A DNA stretch of 64,000 nt from JAWVFM01 sp963771655 (GTDB taxonomy: Bacteria; Actinomycetota; Thermoleophilia; Solirubrobacterales; 70-9), in contig CAVYUG010000009.1 of assembly GCA_963771655.1 (NCBI GenBank), positions 248,001-312,000 of the forward strand. The letters are read 5' to 3'. Positions within the stretch are counted from its first letter, which is position 1, and each line of letters opens with the position of its first letter. The notes under the pieces are model-generated. The model worked only from the letters and a program-made list of their open reading frames with translations, searched no databases and had not been told where the DNA came from. Shown piece by piece: positions 30,124 through 37,778 of the stretch. The position numbers and the translations under genes were made by a program.

Positions 30124-30267
30124 TTGTCGCTTGATGGGTGCTATGCACTCAATAGGCGCCAAGTCCGGCCGATGTCGCCTCCCCAACCAGCCCAACCCGG
30201 CCGGCGCCGCAGGACGGATTGGGCGATCGGCGCGCGGCCGGCGGCGCGCCGGCTGCCGCGGCGCGAC

Positions 30268-31494
<1,227 letters not shown>

Positions 31495-31530
31495 AGGCTG
31501 GGCGCTCCTCTCGAGGACGACGTCGGCGAT

Positions 31531-31548
31531 TGACTGACTAGTCAGTCA
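31531..31548. promoter_or_regulatory. Perfect FadR/TetR-type operator upstream of acyl-CoA dehydrogenase
   Basis: TGACTGACTAGTCAGTCA is a perfect 18-bp palindrome. It differs at only two symmetric positions from the Bacillus subtilis FadR (YsiA) consensus as I recall it (TGAATGAMTANTCATTCA). It lies between the acyl-CoA dehydrogenase and the divergent gene at 31621 and could control both. Confidence 0.8.
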
Positions 31549-31620
31549 GTACGTCCCCGCAGTCTACCGGACGCCCGGGGCCGCTTGCGCGGCTCGCCTG
31601 ACCCGCCTAACCTTGACCCG

Positions 31621-32091
31621 GTGCTCCCGCTCGCGTTGTCCAACGGCGAGGTGATCGTGGTCATCGTGCTCGCGGCGATCCCGATCGGCCTGGCGGCGTT
31701 CGTCATCGGCGCCCGGAAGGCATACGACGAGATCGGCAAGGGCGCGTTCGGGCTCGATCGCGAAGCGCCGCCATCAGGTCTCACCGGCGGCGGCTCCACG
31801 CCGGTTTCGCGGGAGGCGCAGGAGGCGGAGGTCCGTCAGCTCCTCGAGGCCAAGGCGTATCGCCAGAGCGCGCGCGGGGAGGCGCCGCTCGACGTAGACG
31901 CCGAGCTCGACCGGCTTCTGAACGAGCCCCAGCAGACCGGGCGGCTGGCCCACGACCGCCAGCTCGTCGAGGAGGTTCGCCAGCTCGTCGAGGCCCGAAA
32001 CGCGCGCCGGATGCGGCAGGGAAAGGAGCCGCTCGAGGTCGAGGCCGAGGTCGAGCGGCAGCTGCGCGACCTCGAGAACCTCGGGCAGTAG
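31621..32091 (+). CDS. Single-pass membrane protein with duplicated helical motif
   Basis: 156 residues from GTG 31621. An N-terminal hydrophobic anchor (VIVVIVLAAIPIGLAAFVIG) is followed by two related helical units: EVRQLLEAKAYRQSARGEAP with DVDAELDRLL, and EVRQLVEARNARRMRQGKEP with EVEAEVERQL. The repeat is about 55 residues apart. It resembles SHOCT-like short oligomerisation helices, but I cannot assign it. It is the first of a run of small plus-strand genes. Confidence 0.75.
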   Translation: MLPLALSNGEVIVVIVLAAIPIGLAAFVIGARKAYDEIGKGAFGLDREAPPSGLTGGGSTPVSREAQEAEVRQLLEAKAYRQSARGEAPLDVDAELDRLLNEPQQTGRLAHDRQLVEEVRQLVEARNARRMRQGKEPLEVEAEVERQLRDLENLGQ

Positions 32092-32196
32092 GATCCGGCC
32101 ATCGCGGTCGATCCAGATACTCAACTCGTCGAGCTCGAGGAGCTCCTGGTCCGTCCCGGGACCTATTTCAACCCGCAGACCGAGGTCGTCGTAGTC

Positions 32197-32445
32197 GTGA
32201 GCGACTCGCCCTCGATCGACCAGGAGATCTTCAACATGGAGGCCTACGAGGGCGCCGAGTGGGTCCGGATCGCGGACGACGTGCCGATCGACGAGGACGC
32301 GCTCGATCGATCGCTCGAGGCTTTCCAGACGAGCTACCACCCCGGCGCCGGCGACTCCGTCTCCGAGTCGGCCCTCGAGCAGGGCGACGAGGAGTTCGAC
32401 GACGGCGAGGACGGCCAGGATCCCGGTCGGGAGGACATCGAGTGA
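32197..32445 (+). CDS. Small acidic protein, coding likely begins near 32101
   Basis: From GTG 32197: 82 residues, very acidic C-terminus (EQGDEEFDDGEDGQ). The in-frame sequence upstream reads VDPDTQLVELEELLVRPGTY and FNPQTEVVVVV, clearly protein-like and continuous with SDSPSIDQEIFNM. It has no ATG, GTG or TTG back to the TAG of the previous gene (32089-32091). An ATC at 32101, nine bases after that stop, is the likely start, giving about 114 residues. It overlaps the cupin start (GTGA). Confidence 0.72.
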   Translation: MSDSPSIDQEIFNMEAYEGAEWVRIADDVPIDEDALDRSLEAFQTSYHPGAGDSVSESALEQGDEEFDDGEDGQDPGREDIE

Positions 32446-32840
32446 GCGAGCACAGCGTTGCGAGAGCCGACCAGGCCACCGACTACATGGCCGGCTATGA
32501 GGGCTTCGGGGAGATGTTGAGCTTCACCGATGCGCTCGGCGCCGAGCAGGTCGCCTTCACCTGGAGGCGGATGCCACCCGGCACCGGCGGCAAGGGCTCC
32601 TACGGCCACCGCCACAACGAGCAGGAGGAGGTCTACTTCGTCATCAGCGGGAACCTCCTCTTCAAGTTCGGCGACGAGGTCGTCGAGGTGGGGCCCCAGA
32701 CCGCGGTCAAGGTCCCGGCCGATGTCTATCGCTCGGTTCACAACGACGGGCCCGACGATGCCGAGTTGGTGATCTGCTCGGTGAAGGGCGACGGCGGAGC
32801 GACCGAGCCGGACCTCACCCAGGACTTCTGGCCGGAATAG
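32442..32840 (+). CDS. Cupin-domain protein
   Basis: 132 residues from GTG 32442, overlapping the previous TGA. Cupin motif 1 is visible as HRHNEQEEVYFVISG (two His and a Glu metal ligand) and motif 2 as PADVYRSVHNDGPDDAELV with the late His. A single-domain metal-binding cupin, substrate unknown. It is part of the 31.6-33.4 kb small-gene run. Confidence 0.88.
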   Translation: MSEHSVARADQATDYMAGYEGFGEMLSFTDALGAEQVAFTWRRMPPGTGGKGSYGHRHNEQEEVYFVISGNLLFKFGDEVVEVGPQTAVKVPADVYRSVHNDGPDDAELVICSVKGDGGATEPDLTQDFWPE

Positions 32841-32917
32841 CCAACCGGCCGCTCTCCAGTCTGCGCCTCCGGCGCCGGAGGGCCGCCACGCCACGCACCC
32901 GGGCCCTCGTCGCCGAG

Positions 32918-33412
32918 GTGCCGGACACGCGCCGCCATCTGCGGTTCGCGGCCGCCCACTTCGCCGATCCCCGCGTGGCGGGGTGGCACTGGCCCGGTCG
33001 CCTCGGCGGGCCTCGCACGCGCGACCAGGTCCACGAGCGCCTTCGCGTGCAGGCGATGCAGCACGCTCGCGACGGCTACACGCTCTGGATGTGGCGGGAG
33101 GTCGCGACCGGGGAGCTCGTGGGCCAGGTGGGACTCCAGCCCGCGGACGTGGACGGCGAGGCGGTGGTCGAGGTCGGCTGGTCGATCGCCCCCGAGCGCT
33201 GGGGGGAGGGCTTCGCCACGGACGCGGCCGCGGCGTCGCTCGACTGGGGGTTCGACCGCATCGGCCTGCCCGAGATCGTGTCCTTCGCGATGGTCGAGAA
33301 CGGCGCGTCGATCCGCGTCATGGAGAAGCTCGGGATGAGCTACGAGCGGGAGTTCATGCGGGCGGGGTTCCCGCACGCGCTCTACCGGTTGCGCGCTCCG
33401 GATATCAGCTAG
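32918..33412 (+). CDS. GNAT-family N-acetyltransferase
   Basis: 164 residues from GTG 32918. Motifs: VGQVGLQPADVDGEAVVEVGW, the acetyl-CoA pyrophosphate loop region ERWGEGFATDAAAASLDWGF, and MVENGASIRVMEKLGMSYER. RimJ/RimL-like. The first strand expected of GNATs (SLRLRRR) lies upstream in the same frame, and the frame runs back to an ATA at 32837-32839 that overlaps the cupin TAG as ATAG, with no canonical start between. So the real protein may be 27 residues longer. Confidence 0.88.
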   Translation: MPDTRRHLRFAAAHFADPRVAGWHWPGRLGGPRTRDQVHERLRVQAMQHARDGYTLWMWREVATGELVGQVGLQPADVDGEAVVEVGWSIAPERWGEGFATDAAAASLDWGFDRIGLPEIVSFAMVENGASIRVMEKLGMSYEREFMRAGFPHALYRLRAPDIS

Positions 33413-33425
33413 GAAAGGCGACCCC

Positions 33426-33482
33426 CTGCCGTTTGGGATCTGAAGCCGTCCATAGGCGGGTTGAATCCCCAAACGTCGGCAG
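33426..33482. terminator. Long hairpin after the GNAT gene
   Basis: CTGCCG-TTTGGGAT (33426-33439) pairs with ATCCCCAAA and CGGCAG in 33465-33482 with small bulges. The loop contains AAGCCGTCC, also found at 43202-43210. It lies between the GNAT stop and the peroxiredoxin start and is a likely terminator. Confidence 0.55.
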
Positions 33483-33506
33483 AGCAGCCGCCGCTAGCCT
33501 CTCGAT

Positions 33507-33632
33507 GTGCTCTCCCTCGGTGACCTCGCGCCCGACTTCACGCTCCCGGATCAGAGCCGGAACGACGTGACGCTCTCCGACTTCCGCGGGCAGACCGTCG
33601 TCCTCTACTTCTATCCCCGCGCCGACACGTAG
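33507..33632 (+). pseudogene. bcp: 5' fragment of a split Bcp-type peroxiredoxin
   Basis: From GTG 33507 the frame encodes LGDLAPDFTLPDQSRNDVTL, then FRGQTVVLYFYPRADT and an immediate TAG. This is the N-terminal third of a thiol peroxidase, cut just before the catalytic PGCTTQAC. The remaining two thirds lie at 35045-35401. The fragment ends at the left copy of an 18-bp direct repeat. Deleting one repeat plus the intervening DNA rejoins the halves in frame as a 153-residue protein, the usual Bcp length. Confidence 0.85.
33612..33629 (+). repeat. Left direct repeat flanking the bcp insert
   Basis: TATCCCCGCGCCGACACG matches TATCCCCGCGTAGACACG at 35045-35062 in 16 of 18 positions. Both copies encode YPR(A/V)DT of the peroxiredoxin in the same phase. 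Confidence 0.85.
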
Positions 33633-33686
33633 GGTAGTTAGAACAGTAGCGGGCTACTCCCGCAGCCCGGCGGCTTCGAGGGCCTG
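33615..33686. repeat. SnoaL-tail repeat, copy A
   Basis: About 72 bp that recur at 34089-34161 with a few changes. The minus strand encodes the SnoaL C-terminus QALEAAGLRE and stop, followed by a shared 3' flank that ends inside the bcp direct-repeat sequence. A perfect AGTAGC/GCTACT inverted repeat lies at 33645-33658. Confidence 0.75.
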
Positions 33687-34051
33687 GGTGTGGTTGCGGT
33701 ACATGTGAACCTCGGTCACGGGCCCATCCCGCAGCGTGTAGAGGCTCGTGCTGGGCCATTCGACTTCGACGCCGCTGCCCTTCCACGTCCGCGCACAACG
33801 TGAGAGACGACGACCTTGTCGCCAGCATCGATGAACTCCAGCGGTTCGACACGAAAGTCGTCCCAGATCTCATCGATCTCCGCATAGAAGCGCCTGGAAC
33901 CTTCGTGGCCCTCGTAGACGGTCGGGTTGAAGACGCGCTCCGACATGTCGACCCGAATGGCCGGATCGGCCATCTCGATGACACGTTCGGTCTCGCCGCG
34001 CAGCTGGGCCTCATAGAAACGCCGCACGACCTCCACGTTCTCCTGCGACAT
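33654..34051 (-). pseudogene. SnoaL-like (NTF2 fold) protein, frameshifted
   Basis: From ATG 34051: MSQENVEVVRRFYEAQLRGE, then EGHEGSRRFYAEIDEIWDDF and DAGDKVVVSHVVRGRG, a typical SnoaL-like ketosteroid-isomerase-fold protein of the kind expanded in these actinobacteria. Near 33789 one base is missing. In the shifted frame the expected end follows (VEVEWPSTSLYTLRDGPVTE and TQALEAAGLRE, TAG at 33654). So it is either a pseudogene or a single-base error. It lies inside the insert that splits bcp, antisense to it. Ligand unknown. Confidence 0.8.
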
Positions 34052-34088
34052 CGCCCGCGCAGTATCTCGGGTCTGCAAACTGGTATGA

Positions 34089-34161
34089 CCCCGCGCGGAC
34101 ACGTACGGTAGTTAGAGCAGTAACCGGGCCTACTCCCGCAGCCCGGCGGCTTCGAGGGCTT
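34089..34161. repeat. SnoaL-tail repeat, copy B, with remnant
   Basis: Second copy of the 72-bp repeat. The minus strand of the adjacent bases up to about 34177 reads FTRHEQALEAAGLRE and stop (34130-34132), a 15-residue remnant of another SnoaL C-terminus with no gene body behind it. Confidence 0.75.
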
Positions 34162-34177
34162 GCTCGTGGCGGGTGAA

Positions 34178-34351
34178 TCAGACGGCGTGAACAAGCGCAT
34201 ATGCGAACGCGCCCGTCATCTCAAGGACAACGGCCGCCGCGAGGTAGCCGTCGTGGAACTCGATCGGATGTCCCCAGTCCGGTTGAAGACGGTCGATCAC
34301 GTAGCCGAACGGGATCGCAAGGATCAGCCCTCCGATGGCTATCCAAAGCAC
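34178..34351 (-). CDS. Small membrane protein inside the insert
   Basis: A 57-residue frame from GTG 34351 to TGA 34178: two hydrophobic helices (LWIAIGGLILAIPFGYVIDR and LAAAVVLEMTGAFAYALVHA) joined by a polar loop with QPDWGHPIEFHDG. Composition and a plausible hairpin topology argue for a real gene or a fragment of one. No family is recognised. It is flanked by SnoaL remnants on both sides. Confidence 0.5.
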   Translation of the reverse strand: MLWIAIGGLILAIPFGYVIDRLQPDWGHPIEFHDGYLAAAVVLEMTGAFAYALVHAV

Positions 34352-34378
34352 GACCGGAGCCTAGGTGACGAGCATCGA

Positions 34379-34433
34379 CTACTCCGACAGCCCGGCGGCT
34401 TCGAGGGCCTCGGCCGCATCTTCGTCGCGATTC
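34379..34433 (-). pseudogene. Remnant of a third SnoaL-like C-terminus (repeat copy C)
   Basis: The minus strand encodes ANRDEDAAEALEAAGLSE and a TAG at 34379-34381, the common SnoaL ending. A stop appears in frame just upstream, so only about 18 codons remain. About 33 bp match copies A and B. The 100 bases from here to the next gene hold nothing else I can identify. Confidence 0.6.
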
Positions 34434-34530
34434 GCCCCCTAACCAAACCCTTGCCGGCGCTTCGGCTGGGCCTTGGGGGCTGCCGTCAAGACTGCTCCCT
34501 TGACAAACGCCTCCCACGAAAGGAGTGATC

Positions 34531-34854
34531 ATGAGAGGCAGTTCCAGGAAAAGGCTGGCGACTGTAGTGCTCGCTTTCATCGCGGCGCTCAGCTTGGCGG
34601 CCATTGCGGTTCCGGCGGCGATGGCGTCGAAGGCCGACGACTTCAAGGGCAAGGTGGTCTCGACGCAGACCAGCCCGAAGAGCGTCAAGGTCGATACGAA
34701 GTCTCGCGGCAAGATTCGCTTCGCGATCAACGGGAAGACGAAGTACGAGCACCTGAGCGGGTTCTCGGCGCTGAAGCCCGGCCTCAAGGTCGAGGTCCAT
34801 GCGAAGCACAAGAGCGGCGGTTGGGTCGCAACCAAGATCGATCGTCGCAGCTGA
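34531..34854 (+). CDS. Small secreted beta-barrel-like protein (DUF5666-like)
   Basis: 107 residues from ATG 34531, preceded by AAAGGAG. Signal peptide about 1-32 (RLATVVLAFIAALSLAAIAV then PAAMASKA). The mature part, DFKGKVVSTQTSPKSVKVDT then GKIRFAINGKTKYEHLSGFS and GLKVEVHAKHKSGGWVATKI, has the strand pattern of DUF5666/OB-like domains. It is basic and Lys-rich. It lies inside the insert that splits bcp but looks intact and has its own ribosome site and terminator. Confidence 0.8.
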   Translation: MRGSSRKRLATVVLAFIAALSLAAIAVPAAMASKADDFKGKVVSTQTSPKSVKVDTKSRGKIRFAINGKTKYEHLSGFSALKPGLKVEVHAKHKSGGWVATKIDRRS

Positions 34855-34900
34855 CACTCCAAGCTGTCGGCGAGCGACAGCGAATCCGACCGTGTCAGAC

Positions 34901-34926
34901 GCGAGGGCGGCTTCGGCCGCCCTCGC
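34901..34926 (+). terminator. Strong hairpin terminator after the secreted protein gene
   Basis: GCGAGGGCGGC and GCCGCCCTCGC form an 11-bp perfect stem closed by a TTCG tetraloop. A second smaller stem, GCTGTCG/CGACAGC, lies at 34863-34881. There is no long T-run, as usual in high-GC genomes. Confidence 0.75.
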
Positions 34927-35044
34927 ACTTGTCCTGCGACGTCGCCCAACCCTTCTCATACTGTGTGAGCGCCTCAGATCGCCCCGCGGTTCGTATGGGC
35001 TAGCACTCCCCGTTCCCTACTCCGGCAGCTCGGCGATCGCCTCT

Positions 35045-35062
35045 TATCCCCGCGTAGACACG
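35045..35062 (+). repeat. Right direct repeat flanking the bcp insert
   Basis: TATCCCCGCGTAGACACG, 16/18 identical to the left copy at 33612-33629. Just before it (35019-35040) the minus strand again shows a short SnoaL-like ending (ELPE, stop), related to copies A-C. Confidence 0.85.
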
Positions 35063-35401
35063 CCGGGCTGCACGACGCAGGCATGCGGGGTCCGCGACCG
35101 TCGCGCCGACTACGAGGCTGCCGGCGCGACGGTCGTGGGCGTCTCACCCGACCCCCCGGGCGCCATCGCGAAGTTCGCGGAGAAGTACTCGCTCGAGTTC
35201 CCCCTGCTCGCCGACGAGAACCATGCCATCGCCGACGCCTATGGTGTCTGGGGGGAGAAGAGGATGTGCGGGAAGACCTACTTCGGCGTCCAGCGCGCGA
35301 CGTTCGTGGTCGACCCGGACGGCAGGATCTGCCACGTGATCGGCAAGGCGAACCCGAAGACGCACGACGACGACGTCCTCGCGGCCCTGGCTCAGGCGTA
35401 G
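35045..35401 (+). pseudogene. bcp: 3' portion of the split Bcp-type peroxiredoxin
   Basis: Encodes YPRVDTPGCTTQACGVRDRR with both the peroxidatic Cys (PGCT) and a possible resolving Cys (QAC), then VVGVSPDPPGAIAKFAEKYS, FPLLADENHAIADAYGVWGE and TFVVDPDGRICHVIGKANPK, ending at TAG 35401. This is the catalytic two thirds of a thioredoxin-dependent thiol peroxidase without a start codon of its own. An upstream GTG would add unrelated sequence. It pairs with 33507-33632 and converges with the antiporter gene (10-bp overlap). Confidence 0.87.
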
Positions 35402-36477
35402 AAGAACGCGATCCCGAGGATCGTGTAAACGGCCAGGAGCTGGAAGCCCTCGAACCAGTTCGACTCGCCTTCGTTCGTGACGTAGTTCGCGATCAGGACC
35501 GCGAGGAAGACGGCGGCCAGCTCGAAGCCGTTGAAGACGAGCGGCATCGGGAACGGCCCGATGAAGAACGATGCGATGACCAGTACCGGGGCGACGAAGA
35601 GCGCGACCTGCGTGCTGGAGCCGATCGCGATGTTGACCGCGAGGTCCATCTTGTTCTTCATGGCGACGACCACCGCCACCCAATGCTCGGCCGCGTTGCC
35701 GACGATGGCCACGACGATGACTCCGATGAAGAACTCCGAGAGCCCGAGCGAGTGCGAGGCCGCCGTGAGCGAGCCGACGAGGATCTCCGACATCACGCCG
35801 ACCGCGATGCCGGCGACCGCGAGCAGCCCCACCGACTTCCGCACGGACCAGCCGAGCGCGTTTTCGTCCTCGTAATCGGGGTTGAAGAGGTCGCGATGCG
35901 TGCGCAGCGAGAAGAAGAGTCCGGCGATGTAGGTGACGATCAGGATCCCGGCGACCCAGAGCGAGAGCGACTCCACGTCGGAGCCATAGTCGACCTGGAC
36001 CGATCCTGGGTGCGGCAGGCCGCGGCCCTCGATCAGCGCGAAGACCGCGGGCATCGTCAGTGCGGCCGCGGCGAGCAGGAGCATCGAGGTCTGGGCGCTC
36101 GCGGTGGTCCGGCTGAACGACTGCTTGGCGTAGCGCAGGCCCCCGAAGAACATCGCCGCGCCGAGGACCAGCAGGATGTTGCCGATGATCGAGCCCACGA
36201 GCGCGGCCTTCACCACCTCCTGAAGGCCTTTCCCGAGCGCGAACAGGGCGATGATCAGCTCCGGGGCGTTGCCGAAAGTGACGTTGAGCAGGCCGCCGAT
36301 TCCGGGTCCTGAGCGCGTCGCGAGCTCCTCCGTCGCCTGGCTCATCAGCGCCGCCGTCGGGATGATCCCGAGCGCGGACGCGCCGAACACCGCCGTCTCC
36401 GAGGCTCCGGCGAGGTCGAGGACGATCGCCACACCGATGAACGGCGTCAGCAGGTATGGCCAGCCGAGCGAGCCCAT
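35392..36477 (-). CDS. Calcium/proton antiporter (CaCA family, Cax)
   Basis: 361 residues with about 11 hydrophobic segments. The two inverted alpha-repeats are visible as NVTFGNAPELIIALFAL and VAIVGNAAEHWVAVVVAMKN, with the acidic Glu residues that bind Ca2+. It exports Ca2+ (or another divalent cation) using the proton gradient. A charged cytoplasmic loop (THRDLFNPDYEDEN) separates the halves. It precedes no obvious partner, and a terminator hairpin lies upstream, after the lipoprotein gene. Confidence 0.93.
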   Translation of the reverse strand: MGSLGWPYLLTPFIGVAIVLDLAGASETAVFGASALGIIPTAALMSQATEELATRSGPGIGGLLNVTFGNAPELIIALFALGKGLQEVVKAALVGSIIGNILLVLGAAMFFGGLRYAKQSFSRTTASAQTSMLLLAAAALTMPAVFALIEGRGLPHPGSVQVDYGSDVESLSLWVAGILIVTYIAGLFFSLRTHRDLFNPDYEDENALGWSVRKSVGLLAVAGIAVGVMSEILVGSLTAASHSLGLSEFFIGVIVVAIVGNAAEHWVAVVVAMKNKMDLAVNIAIGSSTQVALFVAPVLVIASFFIGPFPMPLVFNGFELAAVFLAVLIANYVTNEGESNWFEGFQLLAVYTILGIAFFYA

Positions 36478-36505
36478 CTGGGAAGACTAGTTCGGGGGAA
36501 GAACG

Positions 36506-36527
36506 AGGCCCCGGCGAGCCGGGGCCT
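36506..36527 (-). terminator. Perfect hairpin after the lipoprotein gene
   Basis: AGGCCCCGGC and GCCGGGGCCT are fully complementary with a GA centre, effectively a 9-bp stem with a CGAG loop. It lies 25 bp beyond the lipoprotein stop on the minus strand and 29 bp before the antiporter start. Confidence 0.75.
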
Positions 36528-36551
36528 CTGAACGCGGGGTTGTCGCGGGCG

Positions 36552-37649
36552 CTACTGCCCGAGGAACTTCTGGGCGCAGGCGTTGATCGCGGCCTCGTCG
36601 CCCTGGGCCTTAAGCGCGCACTGGATGTACTGCTGCCCGGCCGCCGAGCTGCCCGTGCTCGGGACGCTGCCGGACGATCCCGAGGAGCTCGTGCCGCCGA
36701 GGCTCGAGCCTCCGCTCAGGCCACCGAGGATGCCCAGGCCGCCAAGCTGGCCGGTGAGGTCGGAGAGCGGCTTGGCGTTCTGCGGCGCGGTGATGGTCTG
36801 CGGCTGGTTCACGTCGTTCAGCGTGATCGAGAAGTCGATGCTCACGTCCGAGATGCCGCTCGCCGTTCCGGCCGGGGGCGCGATGTCGAGCGTGATGGCG
36901 AGCTTGCGCAGGAGGTGGTCGTCCTCGCCGGTGTAGACGTCGATGTGCGCCGTCTTGACCGCGTCCTCGACCTGCTTCAGCTGGTCCGTGGACGGAAGCG
37001 TCCCGGTCGAGCTCGGAAGCTGCTGCGCGATCTTGCCGAAGTCGCCGATGATCTTCGCGACATCGGCGTCGCCCGAGATGTGGATCGTGGTGACGCCGCC
37101 GACATCGGCCGTGCCTTCGTTGCTCACGTTGGTGAGCCACGTGGCCGGGTCGATCCCGAACTGCTTCAGCACGGACGACCCGTTGGACGACCCGCCGGCC
37201 GCCTGGGCGGCCCGCTGCTGCGCCGCGTACTGCGCCGCGAACTGCTGGAAGAGCGACGACGGCACCTGGTAGGCCTGGCCCTGGTATTCGACGAAGGCAT
37301 CGGTGTCGGTGGCGATGAGGCCGCCCTCGAAGCTGATGCCAGGGGTGCCGCTGCCCTGTCCGCTCACCTTGGCGGTGAGGTCGAGCTGGGGGAACTTGGT
37401 CTTGTCCTCCGAGCTCTGGAACGGCCCGGTGACCGCCGCCGTGAAGTTGCCCGACTGGCTTCCGGAGACATCGGCGGAGACGCTCAGGTCCAGGTTGGCG
37501 CTGGTGATCTTCTTCGGGTTGTTGAAGGTCTCCTTGAGCGCCTGCTGCGGGTCCTCGCTGTTCGAAGAGCTCGAGCCGCAGGCGGCCACGAACGCCGAGA
37601 CCAAGAGCGCGAGGGCGATCGCGATGAACGGGAGTCTCAGTCGGGACAA
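36552..37649 (-). CDS. Secreted lipoprotein, possibly LppX/LprG-like
   Basis: 365 residues. Signal with lipobox: FIAIALALLVSAFVAAC, Cys near residue 24, followed by a Ser/Asn linker. The body has repeated beta-strand patterns (ITSANLDLSVSADVSGSQSG, FEGGLIATDTDAFVEYQGQA, VGGVTTIHISGDADV, HLLRKLAITLDI) like the mycobacterial LppX/LprAFG lipid-carrier fold. A Gly/Ser-rich segment (about 305-335) precedes a C-terminal piece with two Cys (QCALK, NACAQK). It probably binds or moves a lipid at the outer face of the membrane. The family assignment is tentative. Confidence 0.75.
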   Translation of the reverse strand: MSRLRLPFIAIALALLVSAFVAACGSSSSNSEDPQQALKETFNNPKKITSANLDLSVSADVSGSQSGNFTAAVTGPFQSSEDKTKFPQLDLTAKVSGQGSGTPGISFEGGLIATDTDAFVEYQGQAYQVPSSLFQQFAAQYAAQQRAAQAAGGSSNGSSVLKQFGIDPATWLTNVSNEGTADVGGVTTIHISGDADVAKIIGDFGKIAQQLPSSTGTLPSTDQLKQVEDAVKTAHIDVYTGEDDHLLRKLAITLDIAPPAGTASGISDVSIDFSITLNDVNQPQTITAPQNAKPLSDLTGQLGGLGILGGLSGGSSLGGTSSSGSSGSVPSTGSSAAGQQYIQCALKAQGDEAAINACAQKFLGQ

Positions 37650-37778
37650 GTCAGCTTCCTCCGTAGGTGAGTTGACGGCGCAGGGTAGCGAAGCGGCACT
37701 TGGCCGGTGCCGGGCGAGCCCCTGCGCTCGGTGACCGATCTCACACTAACGCTTGCTGCCCCACGTATCGTTTGTTTC

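Noticed and set aside
33630..34420. Integron attC-like sites, because repeats flank small genes and copies contain GTTAGA.
   Set aside because: The core sites do not fit GTTRRRY/RYYYAAC, and the repeats are explained by SnoaL C-terminal coding sequence (EAAGLRE and stop). No integrase is present.
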